This document shows positions 7,434-17,004 of a stretch of DNA of 42,999 nucleotides, one piece after another. The stretch is from NCBI GenBank assembly GCA_026991885.1, contig JALXAQ010000201.1:1-42999 (forward strand). The letters are read 5' to 3'. This DNA comes from Thiotrichaceae bacterium (GTDB lineage: Bacteria; Pseudomonadota; Gammaproteobacteria; Beggiatoales; Beggiatoaceae). The position numbers and the translations under genes are program-made. The notes under the pieces are model-generated. The model was not told where the DNA came from. It did not search any database and saw only the letters and a program-made list of their open reading frames with translations. Within the stretch, counting starts at the first letter, position 1; each line of letters starts with the position of its first letter.

Positions 7434-8087
7434 ATGTATATACCTGAACAATTCACAGAAGAAAATTTTGAAAGAATAACGGGCTTGATTAAAAGTAATC
7501 CGTTCGGGATGTTAATAACGATGCAAGATAACTCTCCTTTTGTCAGCCATCTTCCATTTTTGTTTGACTCATGTTTCGGAACACATGGAAAATTAATTGC
7601 TCACATGGCGAAAGAAAACCCACAGTGGCATTCTTTAATCTCAAGCGAATCTGTTCTTGTCGTTTTCAATGGTGCTCATGGGTATATATCGCCAACATGG
7701 TATTCAAATTCAGGCGTTCCTACCTGGAATTACGCAGTGGTTCATTTGCACGGAAATCCCACTCTTATCGAAGATTCAGCGGAATTAGAAGATATATTGG
7801 TAAAACTCACTGATGAATTTGAGTCAAAAAACCAGAATTCTTGGAAACTAAATCTTTCAGAAGAGAAAAAAGAGAAAAAAGAAAAGCTATTGAAAATGAT
7901 TGTTGGTTTTGAGATCAAAATTCATAAAATTGAAGGAAAGTTTAAGCTAAGTCAAAATCGCTCCCCTCAAGATCAACAAAATGTCATTAATGAACTTGGC
8001 AAGTCAGCTCAGTGTGGCGATATTGAGTTATCCAAATTTATGGAGTCGTATTTTGCAGCGGACAGCCAAAAGCCTCACGGTATGTAA
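7434..8087 (+). CDS. PaiB-family FMN-binding protein
   Basis: 217 residues, full length for the PaiB / 'FMN-binding negative transcriptional regulator' family, which adopts a flavin reductase-like split barrel. Family signatures are all present: start MYIPEQF, PFGMLITMQDNSPFVSHLPF, a GKLIAHMAKENPQW stretch, VLVVFNGAHGYISPTWY, VPTWNYAVVHLHGNP, and the C-terminal IVGFEIKI...KFKLSQNR. In Bacillus PaiB acts with PaiA on sporulation and protease genes; in most bacteria the role is unknown. It starts 6 bases after the decayed cobD copy, so it is cargo within the B12 operon. No partner paiA is present. Confidence 0.85.
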   Translation: MYIPEQFTEENFERITGLIKSNPFGMLITMQDNSPFVSHLPFLFDSCFGTHGKLIAHMAKENPQWHSLISSESVLVVFNGAHGYISPTWYSNSGVPTWNYAVVHLHGNPTLIEDSAELEDILVKLTDEFESKNQNSWKLNLSEEKKEKKEKLLKMIVGFEIKIHKIEGKFKLSQNRSPQDQQNVINELGKSAQCGDIELSKFMESYFAADSQKPHGM

Positions 8088-8114
8088 TACCATTAGATAA
8101 AAGAGGTTATAGCT

Positions 8115-8639
8115 ATGTTAGAAATTAAAGGGTTCTCACTTGAAAAACATGAAGGACCATACGAAAATTGGCCAGAAATCTCAAAACTTTTCAAGGATGG
8201 GGAATATACGAACCATAAAATTCCTGGTTATTACATTGAGAGGCAATTTCAGTTCGATGAATATTATTTTCTGGTTACCTCATACGATTGTCCGTTTGAA
8301 GAGCAATGTGACTTTATCCTATTAAATAAAGATTATAAGCTTATAGCAAAGAAGAGTCTAATACCGTGGAATTATTCATCTTGGAACCTAGATGGACATG
8401 AGTATTTGGGTAACAATCAATTTATCTTTACCTTCAATAAAGACTATAAATTAAAAGTCAAACTAAATCCCAATAAAACAGGATTGTTTAGCAAGCGAAT
8501 TGTTATAAACTATTGTAAAATAATATTAGACTTGTCCGTCAATAAAAAATCAAAATCAAAACCAGACCTGCCAGGTCTGGTTTTGACTTTTTATTCACTG
8601 ACTCGTCTATTGTGGAATAGTTGCCCCAGTCCAAGATAA
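8115..8639 (+). CDS. hypothetical protein with repeat-derived C-terminus
   Basis: 174-residue frame with an AAGAGG ribosome binding site, 27 bases after the PaiB-like gene. It starts MLEIKGFSLEKHEGPYENWP and is rich in aromatic and charged residues, without a signal peptide or membrane helix. I recognise no family. From about residue 146 the frame runs through an R7 palindrome (8552-8591), giving KSKPDLPGLVLTFYS, so the native C-terminus was probably replaced by repeat sequence. Very AT-rich, like the other cargo genes in this operon. Confidence 0.5.
   Translation: MLEIKGFSLEKHEGPYENWPEISKLFKDGEYTNHKIPGYYIERQFQFDEYYFLVTSYDCPFEEQCDFILLNKDYKLIAKKSLIPWNYSSWNLDGHEYLGNNQFIFTFNKDYKLKVKLNPNKTGLFSKRIVINYCKIILDLSVNKKSKSKPDLPGLVLTFYSLTRLLWNSCPSPR
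8552..8591. repeat. R7 palindromic repeat
   Basis: Nearly perfect palindrome AAAACCAGACCTGCCAGGTC continuing TGGTTTTGAC. Longer R7 copies are nested in the inverted-repeat element at 28992-29183. Here it is read through by the hypothetical gene 8115-8639. Confidence 0.75.
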
Positions 8640-8670
8640 ATCTGGCCGACTCCGATAATGAATGTATTTA

Positions 8671-8693
8671 GGAGTCCAAAATTTATTTTGGAC
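8671..8693 (+). repeat. R3 hairpin repeat in the cobD leader
   Basis: GGAGTCCAAAATTTATTTTG plus GAC, GGAGTCC arm first, 20 bases upstream of the cobD ATG. A true ribosome binding site (GAGGAG, about 8699) follows the hairpin. Confidence 0.7.
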
Positions 8694-8713
8694 GATGTGA
8701 GGAGAATAGAGAC

Positions 8714-9682
8714 ATGCTTGAACATGGTGGACAACTACACGCGGCAGCAACACGTTATGCTATTCCATTAAATAATTGGCTAGACTTGTCAACCGGCATT
8801 AATCCAAATGGATGGTCAGTACCCTCCCTTTCTCCAACCGCTTGGGCAAGATTACCAGAAATAAACGATGGCTTAGAAAAAGCCGCACAAGCCTATTATG
8901 CGACACGACATTTATTACCCTGTGCCGGCTCGCAAGCCATTATTCAAGCCTTACCAAAGTTACGTCCCACCTGTCGAGTTGGAGTCCCTGATATTGCTTA
9001 TGCCGAACATGCCTACGCTTGGCAGCAAGCTGGACATCAAATTCTACCCCATGATAATCTTAGTGCTATTGATGTATTAATTGTTATCAATCCAAATAAT
9101 CCGACGGGGCAATGTTATTCAACAGAAATTTTATTAGAGTGGCGGCAGGCATTGAGTCGTAGAGGTGGATGGTTAATTGTTGATGAAGCTTTTATGGATG
9201 CAACGCCCAATAATAGTTTAATGCCTTATAGTCCATTGCCCGGATTAATTGTCCTACGTTCATTGGGAAAATTCTTTGGATTAGCCGGCGCCAGAGTCGG
9301 TTTTGCCGCCGCAGAAATGAAAATCTTAGATAGATTACGTGAATATTTAGGTCCTTGGACATTGAGTGGACCATCACGCGAGATTGCTAAACAAGCCTTA
9401 ATTGATAAAAACTGGCAACAATTCACTCGCCTCCAACTAAAGCAAGCCAGTGTGCGTTTATCTCATTTATTGTCTCAACACGGACTTGAGCCAGACGGTG
9501 GAACGGCTTTATTTCAATGGGTGCGTACTTCAGAGGCTTCAATCATACAAGAGACTTTAGCACGTCAAGGCATTTTAGTCCGTTTATTTAAACAACCTCA
9601 AAGCCTACGTTTTGGTTTGCCTAGAAAAGATGAATGGGATAGATTAGATAGGGGGTTGTGTACATGCAAACCAATACATTAA
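8714..9682 (+). CDS. cobD: L-threonine-O-3-phosphate decarboxylase (CobD/CobC)
   Basis: PLP-dependent enzyme making (R)-1-amino-2-propanol phosphate, the linker between the corrin ring and the nucleotide loop of B12. 322 residues, normal for the family (called cobC in pseudomonads). It starts [12 protein letters not shown] with [11 protein letters not shown] at 24-34, NPNNPTG at 126-132, the DEAF strand at 157-160, and the PLP-binding lysine in [15 protein letters not shown] (Lys186). Its substrate partner CbiB is encoded upstream in the same operon. The stop overlaps cobQ by 19 bases, implying coupled translation. Confidence 0.93.
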   Translation: MLEHGGQLHAAATRYAIPLNNWLDLSTGINPNGWSVPSLSPTAWARLPEINDGLEKAAQAYYATRHLLPCAGSQAIIQALPKLRPTCRVGVPDIAYAEHAYAWQQAGHQILPHDNLSAIDVLIVINPNNPTGQCYSTEILLEWRQALSRRGGWLIVDEAFMDATPNNSLMPYSPLPGLIVLRSLGKFFGLAGARVGFAAAEMKILDRLREYLGPWTLSGPSREIAKQALIDKNWQQFTRLQLKQASVRLSHLLSQHGLEPDGGTALFQWVRTSEASIIQETLARQGILVRLFKQPQSLRFGLPRKDEWDRLDRGLCTCKPIH

Positions 9683-11109
9683 TGATTCAAGGTACGACTT
9701 CAGACGCTGGTAAAAGTACCTTAGTTGCCGGATTATGTCGTTCCTTTGCTCGCCGTGGAATAAAAGTTGCCCCTTTTAAACCGCAAAATATGGCATTAAA
9801 TAGTGCTGTCGCGGCTGATGGTGGTGAAATTGGTCGCGCACAGGCTGTACAAGCTCAAGCCTGTGGTATTCTGTCCAGTCATGATATGAATCCTGTCTTA
9901 CTTAAGCCTAATACGGATACCGGCGCTCAAGTGATTATTCAAGGTTATGCGATAGAGAGTATGGATGCTTGTCGGTTTCATGATTATAAGTCTGTGGCAA
10001 AAAAGGCCGTGCTTGATTCTTATGCCCGTTTATGCGAAAGCTATACGACTATTTTGGTTGAAGGTGCTGGCAGTCCAGCCGAAATTAATTTACGTGAAAA
10101 CGATATTGCTAATATGGGATTTGCTGAAGCGGTTGATTGTCCCGTCATTTTAGTGGCGGATATTGATCGGGGTGGCGTATTTGCCCATTTAATTGGGACA
10201 CTGGCATTACTGTCAAGCAGTGAACAAGAACGCATTATTGGTTTTGTTATCAATCGTTTTCGGGGTGATATTGCTTTGTTACAATCTGGGCTAGATTGGC
10301 TCGAAAAAGAAACGGGTAAACCGGTATTGGGCGTATTGCCTTATTTACATGGTTTACATTTAGAAGCTGAAGATGCAATTACGACTCAACAAGTCGATAA
10401 AACGCTTGAGACTTTGCAGGTGATTGTGCCTGTTTTGCCTAGAATCAGCAACCATACTGATTTTGATCCTTTACGTTTACATCCACAAGTCAATCTACAA
10501 TTTATTGGTTTACATGAAACGCCGCCATCTGCTGATCTCATTATTCTGCCCGGCTCTAAGTCGGTTTGTGCTGATTTGAGGGCGTTGCGTCGTGAAGGGT
10601 GGGAATCCGTGATTTTGCGGCATTTGCGTTATGGTGGGCGTTTATTGGGTATTTGTGGTGGTTTTCAAATGTTAGGGCTCTGTATTGATGATCCTTTAGG
10701 TTTGGAAGGGGAAGGCATGGCAGGTTTAGGATTATTGGATATAAAAACGACTTTAGCACCCGAAAAAACGTTGCGTAATGTTTCTGGTCATTTAACTTTA
10801 GATAATGCGGTTGTGAGCGGTTATGAAATTCATGCGGGCGTGAGTCAGGGAAAGGGTTTGAGTAATCCTTTAATAGAATTTGAGGATTATACGGATGGGG
10901 CGCGTTCTACTGATAATCAAATTTTGGGGACTTATTTGCATGGTATATTTGAATCTCCTACGGCGTGTAATGCTTTATTACGTTGGGCTGGGTTGGAACG
11001 TCCAACAACGCCAGATTATCATGCTTTACGTGAGTCCGATTTGGATCGGTTAGCTGATACTATTGATCAATATCTTGATCTGACTCGTATTGGTCATTTT
11101 TTGTGTTAA
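9664..11109 (+). CDS. cobQ: cobyric acid synthase CobQ
   Basis: ATP- and glutamine-dependent amidation of adenosylcobyrinic acid a,c-diamide at four side chains. 481 residues from the ATG at 9664 (GGGGG 8 bases upstream; an in-frame GTG lies at 9658). The N-terminal dethiobiotin-synthetase-like domain has the P-loop [10 protein letters not shown] (about 10-19), KPQNMALNS, and [20 protein letters not shown]. The C-terminal glutamine amidotransferase has ILPGSKS, the nucleophile in [12 protein letters not shown] (Cys331) and the catalytic His in [10 protein letters not shown] (His426). Last clear B12 gene; cobS, cobU/P and cobT are not in the window. Confidence 0.95.
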   Translation: MQTNTLMIQGTTSDAGKSTLVAGLCRSFARRGIKVAPFKPQNMALNSAVAADGGEIGRAQAVQAQACGILSSHDMNPVLLKPNTDTGAQVIIQGYAIESMDACRFHDYKSVAKKAVLDSYARLCESYTTILVEGAGSPAEINLRENDIANMGFAEAVDCPVILVADIDRGGVFAHLIGTLALLSSSEQERIIGFVINRFRGDIALLQSGLDWLEKETGKPVLGVLPYLHGLHLEAEDAITTQQVDKTLETLQVIVPVLPRISNHTDFDPLRLHPQVNLQFIGLHETPPSADLIILPGSKSVCADLRALRREGWESVILRHLRYGGRLLGICGGFQMLGLCIDDPLGLEGEGMAGLGLLDIKTTLAPEKTLRNVSGHLTLDNAVVSGYEIHAGVSQGKGLSNPLIEFEDYTDGARSTDNQILGTYLHGIFESPTACNALLRWAGLERPTTPDYHALRESDLDRLADTIDQYLDLTRIGHFLC

Positions 11110-11145
11110 AATGCTCAATCATTCACAACTCAAAAAGGAAACGCT

Positions 11146-12711
11146 ATGCAGAAATCATTTAACACTGCTGGACCCTGTATTCCTTCCGATCATTATATGG
11201 TGTCAATAACGCCTCGTTTTGACAGCCTAAAAAAACTGATCGACAATAAACGTTATTTTATCCTACATGCCCCCCGCCAAACGGGTAAAACGACGCTGAT
11301 GTTGCAATTGATGGAGCATTTAAATGAGGAAGGTAAGTATATTGCTTTGTATGTGAATGTTGAAGCGGCTCAACCACTGCGTAATGATATTGAAGCCGTG
11401 AATGAATTAATCGTCAGTGAATTTGAAAACAAGGCGAGGATTTATTTGGAAAAAAGTTTAAGACCCCAAGAAGACTGTTTTCAAATTCGCTCCATGCAAG
11501 GGGGAATAAGCCATTTTTTGTCTAGCTGGTGTCTTCAATTGCCCAAACCCTTGGTCGTGTTTATGGATGAAGTAGATGCCTTGATTGGAGATGGTTTGAT
11601 TTCAGTTCTACGTCAATTACGCAGCGGTTATACACAACGCCCCAAAGCTTTCCCTCATGCTTTATGTTTGATCGGTTTACGTGATATTCGCGATTATCGA
11701 ATTTATTCAGATGCCTCAAAACGTCATATCGTGGGCGGTTCGGCCTTCAATATTAAGGACAAGTCTATTCGTTTGAATGATTTTAGTTTGGAACAAATCA
11801 AAGATTTATATGCAGCACATACTAAAGCCACCAATCAAAAATTCACGCCCCCGGCTTTGCAACGGATTTTTGAGTTGACGGCGGGACAACCTTGGTTAGT
11901 CAATGCTTTAGGGCGGGAATTGTGTTTTGATGAACACGCGATTGTTTGGACACAAACCGTTAATAAGGCAGATGTCGAACAAGCAACGGAGATTTTGATT
12001 GCACGACGTGATGTGCATTTAGATCAATTGGCGGATAAGTTGACCGAGCCGAGAGTGGCACGGATTATTGAGTCGATTTTGATTGGTGAAGATGAGAGTG
12101 CCAACTTCGAGCCAAGTCACACCCATTTAAGTGAAGATCAGCAATATTTAATTGATTTAGGTTTGGTACGTGTTGGTACTTATGGCTTAGAAATTGCCAA
12201 TCCCATTTACCGTGAAATTATCCCAAGGGAATTAACCGCATATAGACAAAATATGCTGGGTATTGATCCACAATGGTATGTCAAAGCTGATGGTAAATTG
12301 GACATTGATAAAGTTTTGGAGACTTATATTGAATTTTATAAGGAACACAGTGATTTGGTGACTAAACGCCGAACTTACACTGAGGCGGCGCATCATTTGT
12401 TATTTATGGCATGGTTGCAACGGATAGTCAATGGTGGTGGGCGGGTTAGTCGAGAATATGCGGCGGGATTGGGACGTTTGGATTTGTATATTGAGTTTGC
12501 AGGAGAACGCTTTGCATTTGAATTAAAATTAAAGAGTAAAAAAGCTTTAGTCAAGGGTAAAGAGCAGCTCGTTGAGTATTTGCAGCGGCTGAGTTTAGAG
12601 AGTGGCTGGTTGGTGATTTTTAGTCGTCAGGCTGTTGAGAATTTGGATGAGGTGGGGAAACGCGAGTGGGTGGAGGAAAAGGGGAAGAGGATTGAAGTGA
12701 TTTGGTTGTAG
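11146..12711 (+). CDS. AAA-type ATPase with PD-(D/E)XK nuclease-like C-terminal domain
   Basis: 521 residues with an AAGGA ribosome binding site, 36 bases after cobQ. The N-terminal ATPase has Walker A APRQTGKTT (42-50) and Walker B LVVFMDEVDAL (135-144), then a winged-helix-like region (about 290-365). The C-terminal part carries GRLDLYIEFAGERFAFELKLK (about 442-462), giving the D445...E458-x-K460 pattern of PD-(D/E)XK enzymes. Such ATPase plus nuclease-fold proteins are abundant in sulfur bacteria and cyanobacteria and usually uncharacterised; a mobile-element or defence role is often suspected. Nothing ties it to B12. Followed by a strong bidirectional terminator. Confidence 0.75.
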   Translation: MQKSFNTAGPCIPSDHYMVSITPRFDSLKKLIDNKRYFILHAPRQTGKTTLMLQLMEHLNEEGKYIALYVNVEAAQPLRNDIEAVNELIVSEFENKARIYLEKSLRPQEDCFQIRSMQGGISHFLSSWCLQLPKPLVVFMDEVDALIGDGLISVLRQLRSGYTQRPKAFPHALCLIGLRDIRDYRIYSDASKRHIVGGSAFNIKDKSIRLNDFSLEQIKDLYAAHTKATNQKFTPPALQRIFELTAGQPWLVNALGRELCFDEHAIVWTQTVNKADVEQATEILIARRDVHLDQLADKLTEPRVARIIESILIGEDESANFEPSHTHLSEDQQYLIDLGLVRVGTYGLEIANPIYREIIPRELTAYRQNMLGIDPQWYVKADGKLDIDKVLETYIEFYKEHSDLVTKRRTYTEAAHHLLFMAWLQRIVNGGGRVSREYAAGLGRLDLYIEFAGERFAFELKLKSKKALVKGKEQLVEYLQRLSLESGWLVIFSRQAVENLDEVGKREWVEEKGKRIEVIWL

Positions 12712-12721
12712 TTCAACGTGG

Positions 12722-12758
12722 TTTTCTCGTTCCGTTGTTCCGCAACGGAACGAGAAAA
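12722..12758. terminator. bidirectional terminator between convergent genes
   Basis: A perfect 16-base-pair hairpin: TTTTCTCGTTCCGTTG (12722-12737), 5-base loop, and the complementary arm at 12743-12758. The A/T-rich ends give a U-tract on both strands. It lies between the AAA ATPase gene (+) and lnt (-), as expected for a shared terminator. Its arm also resembles the R5 repeat start TCTCGTTCC. The rest of 12759-12836 shows nothing I recognise. Confidence 0.7.
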
Positions 12759-12836
12759 ATAAGAAATATAGCCCTTATGTTTTGGGAATGCACGACGGAT
12801 TAAATCCGTTTATTCCCCTAATCCGTTGTACTAGAC

Positions 12837-14357
12837 TTACTTTTTCATCCTGAATACGCTCTGCGTCGAATCATCAATATTTATACCTAACCCCCCCAAC
12901 AATAGACACACGAATAACAGCCCCACAACCAAAGCATTACCAAAACGGACATAAGGCGTTGCCCCTTCGTAAGCTTGGGCGCTCGCAATTAAAGTCATAA
13001 TTTCAAATTGCGGCGCGAGCGAAGTGATTTGACCTTTATTATCAATCACCGCTGAAATGCCCGTATTCGTAGCACGGAGCAAATAGCGTCCACTTTCCAA
13101 GGCTCGCATACGGGCAATTTCTAAATGTTGATGCGGCGCAATCGAATCTCCAAACCAAGCATCATTGCTCACATTCACTAACAGTCTCGCGCTGGGTAAA
13201 CTATTGCGTATTAATGCCCCAAAGGCATCTTCATAACAAATGGAAACCCCTATCGCTTGCCCCGCACTATAAAGATTGTCTTGTTGAGCCTTCCCTGACG
13301 AAAAGTCTGACATGGGCACGTCAAGCAATTTTAAAAACTCTCCAAGGAGAGACTGCAAGGGTATATATTCTCCAAAGGGCACTAAATGGTGTTTATTGTA
13401 ATAACCCGGTTGAGTGCCTATACTCACCACACTGTTAAAGTATGCACCATTTTTCGTCATCACAGGAATGCCGATTAAAAATTCGCTACCATAAGTTATA
13501 CGCTGTTTGGCCAATTTGTTAAAAAAATCGGGCAGATATTGGCGTATTTCCTGTAAAAACAAGGGAATAGCGGATTCTGGCCAAATAATAATATCTGCCT
13601 CGACTTGGCTTAATTCCAAATAGCGTTCTATGGTAGATAATTGATAGCTAGATAACCATTTGAATTCTTGTGGTACATTGCCTTGTACTAAGGCTATCTG
13701 CAAGGGTTTATCCACAGGCGTCGTCCATGAAACGCCATTCAATAACCAGCCTCCACCCCATATAAGGATGAATATCGGCAGAGCCAGTTTCTTTTTAAGA
13801 TAAAAACCATAAACGAGAAGGGCTGCACTAAATACGGTTATCCAACTGACTCCATAGACTCCCAGCACCGGTGCAAATCCATTGAGCGGAGAATCAATTT
13901 GGCTATATCCGAGACTTAACCAAGGAAAGCCGGTGAAAAGCCATCCTCGCAACCATTCGATCAATGTCCAAGCCGCTGGCAATATTAATAATAATTTCGT
14001 GGGCGTATTTTTGGGAAAAAAGCGTGTCAATAAGCCGCCCAATAAAGCGGGATAAAGTGCCATCGCCAAGACAAAAACGGCTGTCAAAAAAATGGCACCT
14101 AATAGTGGCAGTCCTCCAAATTGGTAAAAACTAATATGTACCCATGAGACGCCGACACCAAATAGTCCCACGCCATAAAGGAATCCACGCCAAAAGGCGC
14201 GTCGATGTGAAATATTTTGCCAAAGATAAAACAATAGGGCAGGTGATAATACCGCAAAAGGGAATAATCCATAAGGTGCAAATGATAAAGGCAGACTGGT
14301 GCCCGCGAATAAGGCAAGTAGATCGCCTATACCACCTCGTAAGTTTAATTGTTTCAT
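12837..14357 (-). CDS. lnt: apolipoprotein N-acyltransferase Lnt
   Basis: Inner-membrane enzyme that N-acylates the N-terminal Cys of lipoproteins. 506 residues, usual for the family. Several membrane helices fill residues 1-205, then a periplasmic nitrilase domain holds the catalytic triad: Glu261 (IIIWPESAIP), Lys322 (YYNKHHLVPFGEYIP) and Cys374 (SICYEDAFG), followed by VNVSNDAWFGDS. The last helix is at about 470-490. Fourth gene of phoH-ybeY-corC-lnt, the standard gammaproteobacterial order. The 53-base gap after corC contains a long T-tract (on the + strand as written). Confidence 0.96.
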   Translation of the reverse strand: MKQLNLRGGIGDLLALFAGTSLPLSFAPYGLFPFAVLSPALLFYLWQNISHRRAFWRGFLYGVGLFGVGVSWVHISFYQFGGLPLLGAIFLTAVFVLAMALYPALLGGLLTRFFPKNTPTKLLLILPAAWTLIEWLRGWLFTGFPWLSLGYSQIDSPLNGFAPVLGVYGVSWITVFSAALLVYGFYLKKKLALPIFILIWGGGWLLNGVSWTTPVDKPLQIALVQGNVPQEFKWLSSYQLSTIERYLELSQVEADIIIWPESAIPLFLQEIRQYLPDFFNKLAKQRITYGSEFLIGIPVMTKNGAYFNSVVSIGTQPGYYNKHHLVPFGEYIPLQSLLGEFLKLLDVPMSDFSSGKAQQDNLYSAGQAIGVSICYEDAFGALIRNSLPSARLLVNVSNDAWFGDSIAPHQHLEIARMRALESGRYLLRATNTGISAVIDNKGQITSLAPQFEIMTLIASAQAYEGATPYVRFGNALVVGLLFVCLLLGGLGINIDDSTQSVFRMKK

Positions 14358-14410
14358 AGTTTGATTTTCTTAAAGACATAGGATTTTTCACCTAAGGAGA
14401 TTTTTTTTTT

Positions 14411-15268
14411 TTAGGAAGAACTCTGCCTTGAAAGAAATTTAATACGCAACCATTGAATGCGCCGTTTGTCAGCACGCATCACTTCAAAATGAAAACCCTC
14501 AAATTCTATACTTTCACCCCGTTTAGGCAAATGTCCAAAAGCTTGTGTCACTAAACCGCCAATGGTGTCAAATTCTTCATCACTCAATTGTGTTTTAAAA
14601 TAATCATTAAATTCAGCGATGGGTGTCAGTGCCTGTACTGTGTACAAGCCATTGTTCGTGGCTTTTATGAATATTTCATCATCAATATCATATTCATCAT
14701 CAATCTCTCCTACAATTTCTTCGATCACATCTTCAATCGTGACTAAACCGGCTACTCCGCCATATTCATCAACAACAATCGCCATGTGGTTGCGACTGGT
14801 GCGAAATTCGCGCAATAGCACATTTAGGCGTTTGCTTTCAGGAATAAACACGGCAGGGCGCATCATATCACGCATGTTAAATTCCTGACCATTGCCCTTG
14901 GCATAATAATCCAATAAGTCTTTGGCTAAAAAAATACCTTGCACATCATCACGATTATCATCTATCACGGGAAAACGCGAATGTCCCGTTTTGACAATTT
15001 CTTTCACCAAAACCTCTGGCGGTGCCTGTAAGTCTAAAACATCCATTTGTGCCCTTGGAATCATCACATCGCGTACATGTTTTTTTGAGACTTCTAACAC
15101 GCCTTCAATCATTTCCAATGTTTCAGCACTGAGGACTTCACGTTGTTTAGCACACTGCAACTGAGTAAGCAGTTGTTCTTTGTCCTGCGGTTCGTGAAAC
15201 AAGCGTTGTTTAATACGATCAAACCAAGACATGATAGGAAGTGGGTGAGAGTAAGGAACTGAAATCAT
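14411..15268 (-). CDS. corC: CorC/HlyC-family transporter-associated protein (YbeX)
   Basis: 285 residues with the frame beginning at an ATG that overlaps the ybeY stop (ATGA), suggesting coupling. An internal ATG at residue 13 ([15 protein letters not shown]) matches the usual family start better and may be the real one (15232). Two CBS domains ([15 protein letters not shown], then [23 protein letters not shown], then [20 protein letters not shown]) are followed by the CorC_HlyC domain ([30 protein letters not shown]). Cytoplasmic; linked by genetics in other bacteria to magnesium/cobalt efflux and, in E. coli, to ribosome maturation with YbeY. Confidence 0.92.
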   Translation of the reverse strand: MISVPYSHPLPIMSWFDRIKQRLFHEPQDKEQLLTQLQCAKQREVLSAETLEMIEGVLEVSKKHVRDVMIPRAQMDVLDLQAPPEVLVKEIVKTGHSRFPVIDDNRDDVQGIFLAKDLLDYYAKGNGQEFNMRDMMRPAVFIPESKRLNVLLREFRTSRNHMAIVVDEYGGVAGLVTIEDVIEEIVGEIDDEYDIDDEIFIKATNNGLYTVQALTPIAEFNDYFKTQLSDEEFDTIGGLVTQAFGHLPKRGESIEFEGFHFEVMRADKRRIQWLRIKFLSRQSSS

Positions 15269-15726
15269 AATGCTATTTGGTAAGGATTGGCATAACCTAA
15301 TTCGTGTAATATCTGAATTTCTAGGCTTTCCATTAGTTGTGCCTCTTGTTCAGAAATATGATCATAGCCCAACAAATGTAAAGTGCCATGTATGACGAGA
15401 TGTGCCCAGTGGGCGTGTAGAGATTTTTGTTGATCTGCCGCTTCGCGGGCAACCAGGGGCGCACAAATGACAATGTCCCCCAGTAATGGTATATCAATAC
15501 CTGGAGGACATTCAAAGGGGAAAGATAAGACGTTAGTCGGATAGGGGCGTTGTCGCCACCTTTTATTTAATTGTTTGGCTTCTGATTCATCCACAATCCG
15601 TATGGTCATTTCACTTTTTTGTTTAGGAAGAGAACCCTCACTTTTTAAAGCACTATTAACCCAAGTGCTTAATAGGGCTCTATGAGGTAAATCAGGTGCT
15701 TGACTGGCGTATTGCACGTCTATCAT
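15265..15726 (-). CDS. ybeY: endoribonuclease YbeY
   Basis: Single-strand RNase for 16S rRNA 3' maturation and late ribosome quality control. 153 residues, normal. The zinc site is [11 protein letters not shown] (His113, His117, His123), preceded by NVLSFPFE and [10 protein letters not shown]. Overlaps phoH by one base (TAATG) and corC by four (ATGA), so the trio is tightly coupled. Confidence 0.95.
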   Translation of the reverse strand: MIDVQYASQAPDLPHRALLSTWVNSALKSEGSLPKQKSEMTIRIVDESEAKQLNKRWRQRPYPTNVLSFPFECPPGIDIPLLGDIVICAPLVAREAADQQKSLHAHWAHLVIHGTLHLLGYDHISEQEAQLMESLEIQILHELGYANPYQIAL

Positions 15727-16727
15727 TATCTATCTTTCCCATTTTGTGATGGCTCGATTTTTTGGGGCTCGGCACGTTCATAAGCCTGAATAATACGCGC
15801 GACAATAGGATGTCGAACCACATCGTTAGCACCAAAAAATGTAAAACTCACGCCTTCAACCTCTTTCAATATTTCAGTCACATGACGTAAGCCAGATTGT
15901 TTTTCACGCGGCAAGTCAATTTGAGTCACATCTCCCGTCACGACAGCAGTCGAGCCAAAACCAATACGGGTTAAAAACATTTTCATTTGATCATTAGTCG
16001 TATTTTGTGCCTCATCAAGGATGATAAAGGCATGATTCAATGTTCTACCACGCATGTAGGCTAAAGGGGCGATTTCTATCACATGGCGCTCGATCAATTT
16101 GGCTACCCGTTCAAAACCTAACATTTCATATAAGGCATCATATAAAGGGCGCAAATAGGGGTCAATCTTTTGAGCTAAATCCCCAGGTAAAAATCCGAGC
16201 CGTTCACCGGCTTCCACGGCAGGGCGCACTAGGACGATACGGCGTACTTCTTCGCGTTCTAAGGCTTGGACAGCGCAAGCCACTGCTAAATAGGTTTTTC
16301 CAGAGCCGGCAACGCCTATGCCAAAATTAATGTCATTGTGGAGAATGTTATTCAAATATTGGCGTTGATTAGGGCTGCGCCCTTTAACGACACCACGACG
16401 GGTACGAATAAGGACTCCCTCAGTGTTTTCTTTATCAAGGCTATTGGCATCTTGAGAAACTAAATGGACACTATCGGGATTTAAGGCTTCATCTGTGGTT
16501 GCAGAATAAAGTTGATTGAGAACGCTGGTGACGCTTTGCACCGCATGGGTGAGTCCGATCACGCGAAATTGATGCCCTCGGTTATTGATTTCGACGCTAA
16601 ACCGCTGTTCCAGTTGACGCAAATGTTGGTCAAATTGTCCACAGAGATTGGCTAATCGTTGGTTATCCAAGGGCTCTAAGGTAAAGTCGCTGGTGATGAT
16701 TTTGTCAGAATGAGAATTTGTATTCAA
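15726..16727 (-). CDS. ybeZ: PhoH-like ATPase (YbeZ)
   Basis: 333 residues. The PhoH domain has Walker [12 protein letters not shown] (about 138-148) and Walker [12 protein letters not shown] (232-242), plus [18 protein letters not shown] and [14 protein letters not shown], all hallmark segments. An N-terminal KH-like region lies at about 40-75. It is paired with YbeY across bacteria and is thought to act with it in RNA or ribosome metabolism. First gene of the (-) operon; miaB, its usual upstream neighbour, is absent, the space holding an R5 element. Confidence 0.95.
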   Translation of the reverse strand: MNTNSHSDKIITSDFTLEPLDNQRLANLCGQFDQHLRQLEQRFSVEINNRGHQFRVIGLTHAVQSVTSVLNQLYSATTDEALNPDSVHLVSQDANSLDKENTEGVLIRTRRGVVKGRSPNQRQYLNNILHNDINFGIGVAGSGKTYLAVACAVQALEREEVRRIVLVRPAVEAGERLGFLPGDLAQKIDPYLRPLYDALYEMLGFERVAKLIERHVIEIAPLAYMRGRTLNHAFIILDEAQNTTNDQMKMFLTRIGFGSTAVVTGDVTQIDLPREKQSGLRHVTEILKEVEGVSFTFFGANDVVRHPIVARIIQAYERAEPQKIEPSQNGKDR

Positions 16728-16786
16728 GTTTTTTTTTAGTTATCAGTTACCAAAGTTGGGTGAATTTTTTCTGAGAGAAATTTTTT

Positions 16787-16888
16787 TCTCGTTCCCACGC
16801 TCTGCGTGGGAATGCCTGTAGCGACGCTCCGCGTCGCGCACCGCAGAGCGGTGCAGCATGCATTCCCACGCAGAGCGTGGGAACGAGA
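16787..16888. repeat. R5 inverted-repeat element (MITE-like)
   Basis: Perfect 29-base terminal inverted repeats: the left arm starts TCTCGTTCCCACGCTCTGCG (16787-16815) and the right arm is its reverse complement (16860-16888). Nested inner hairpins are built on GCGACGCTCCGCGTCGC and CCGCAGAGCGG. A partial copy starts near 37790. It occupies the upstream region of phoH. Confidence 0.85.
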
Positions 16889-17004
16889 GACGAGAGAAAT
16901 TTTAACATAGTCATCCAAAAAATCTTGTCTTTTTGTATTTTGGCATTAAAAAAAAGACGTAGATATAACTGAATTGACATAATTCTGACATGAAAGGTAA
17001 AAAA

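Noticed and set aside
14358..14410. Terminator between corC and lnt
   Set aside because: There is a long T-tract and an AAATCCTATGTCTT segment similar to the grxC terminator stem, but the second arm does not pair well, and the genes are expected to be co-transcribed.
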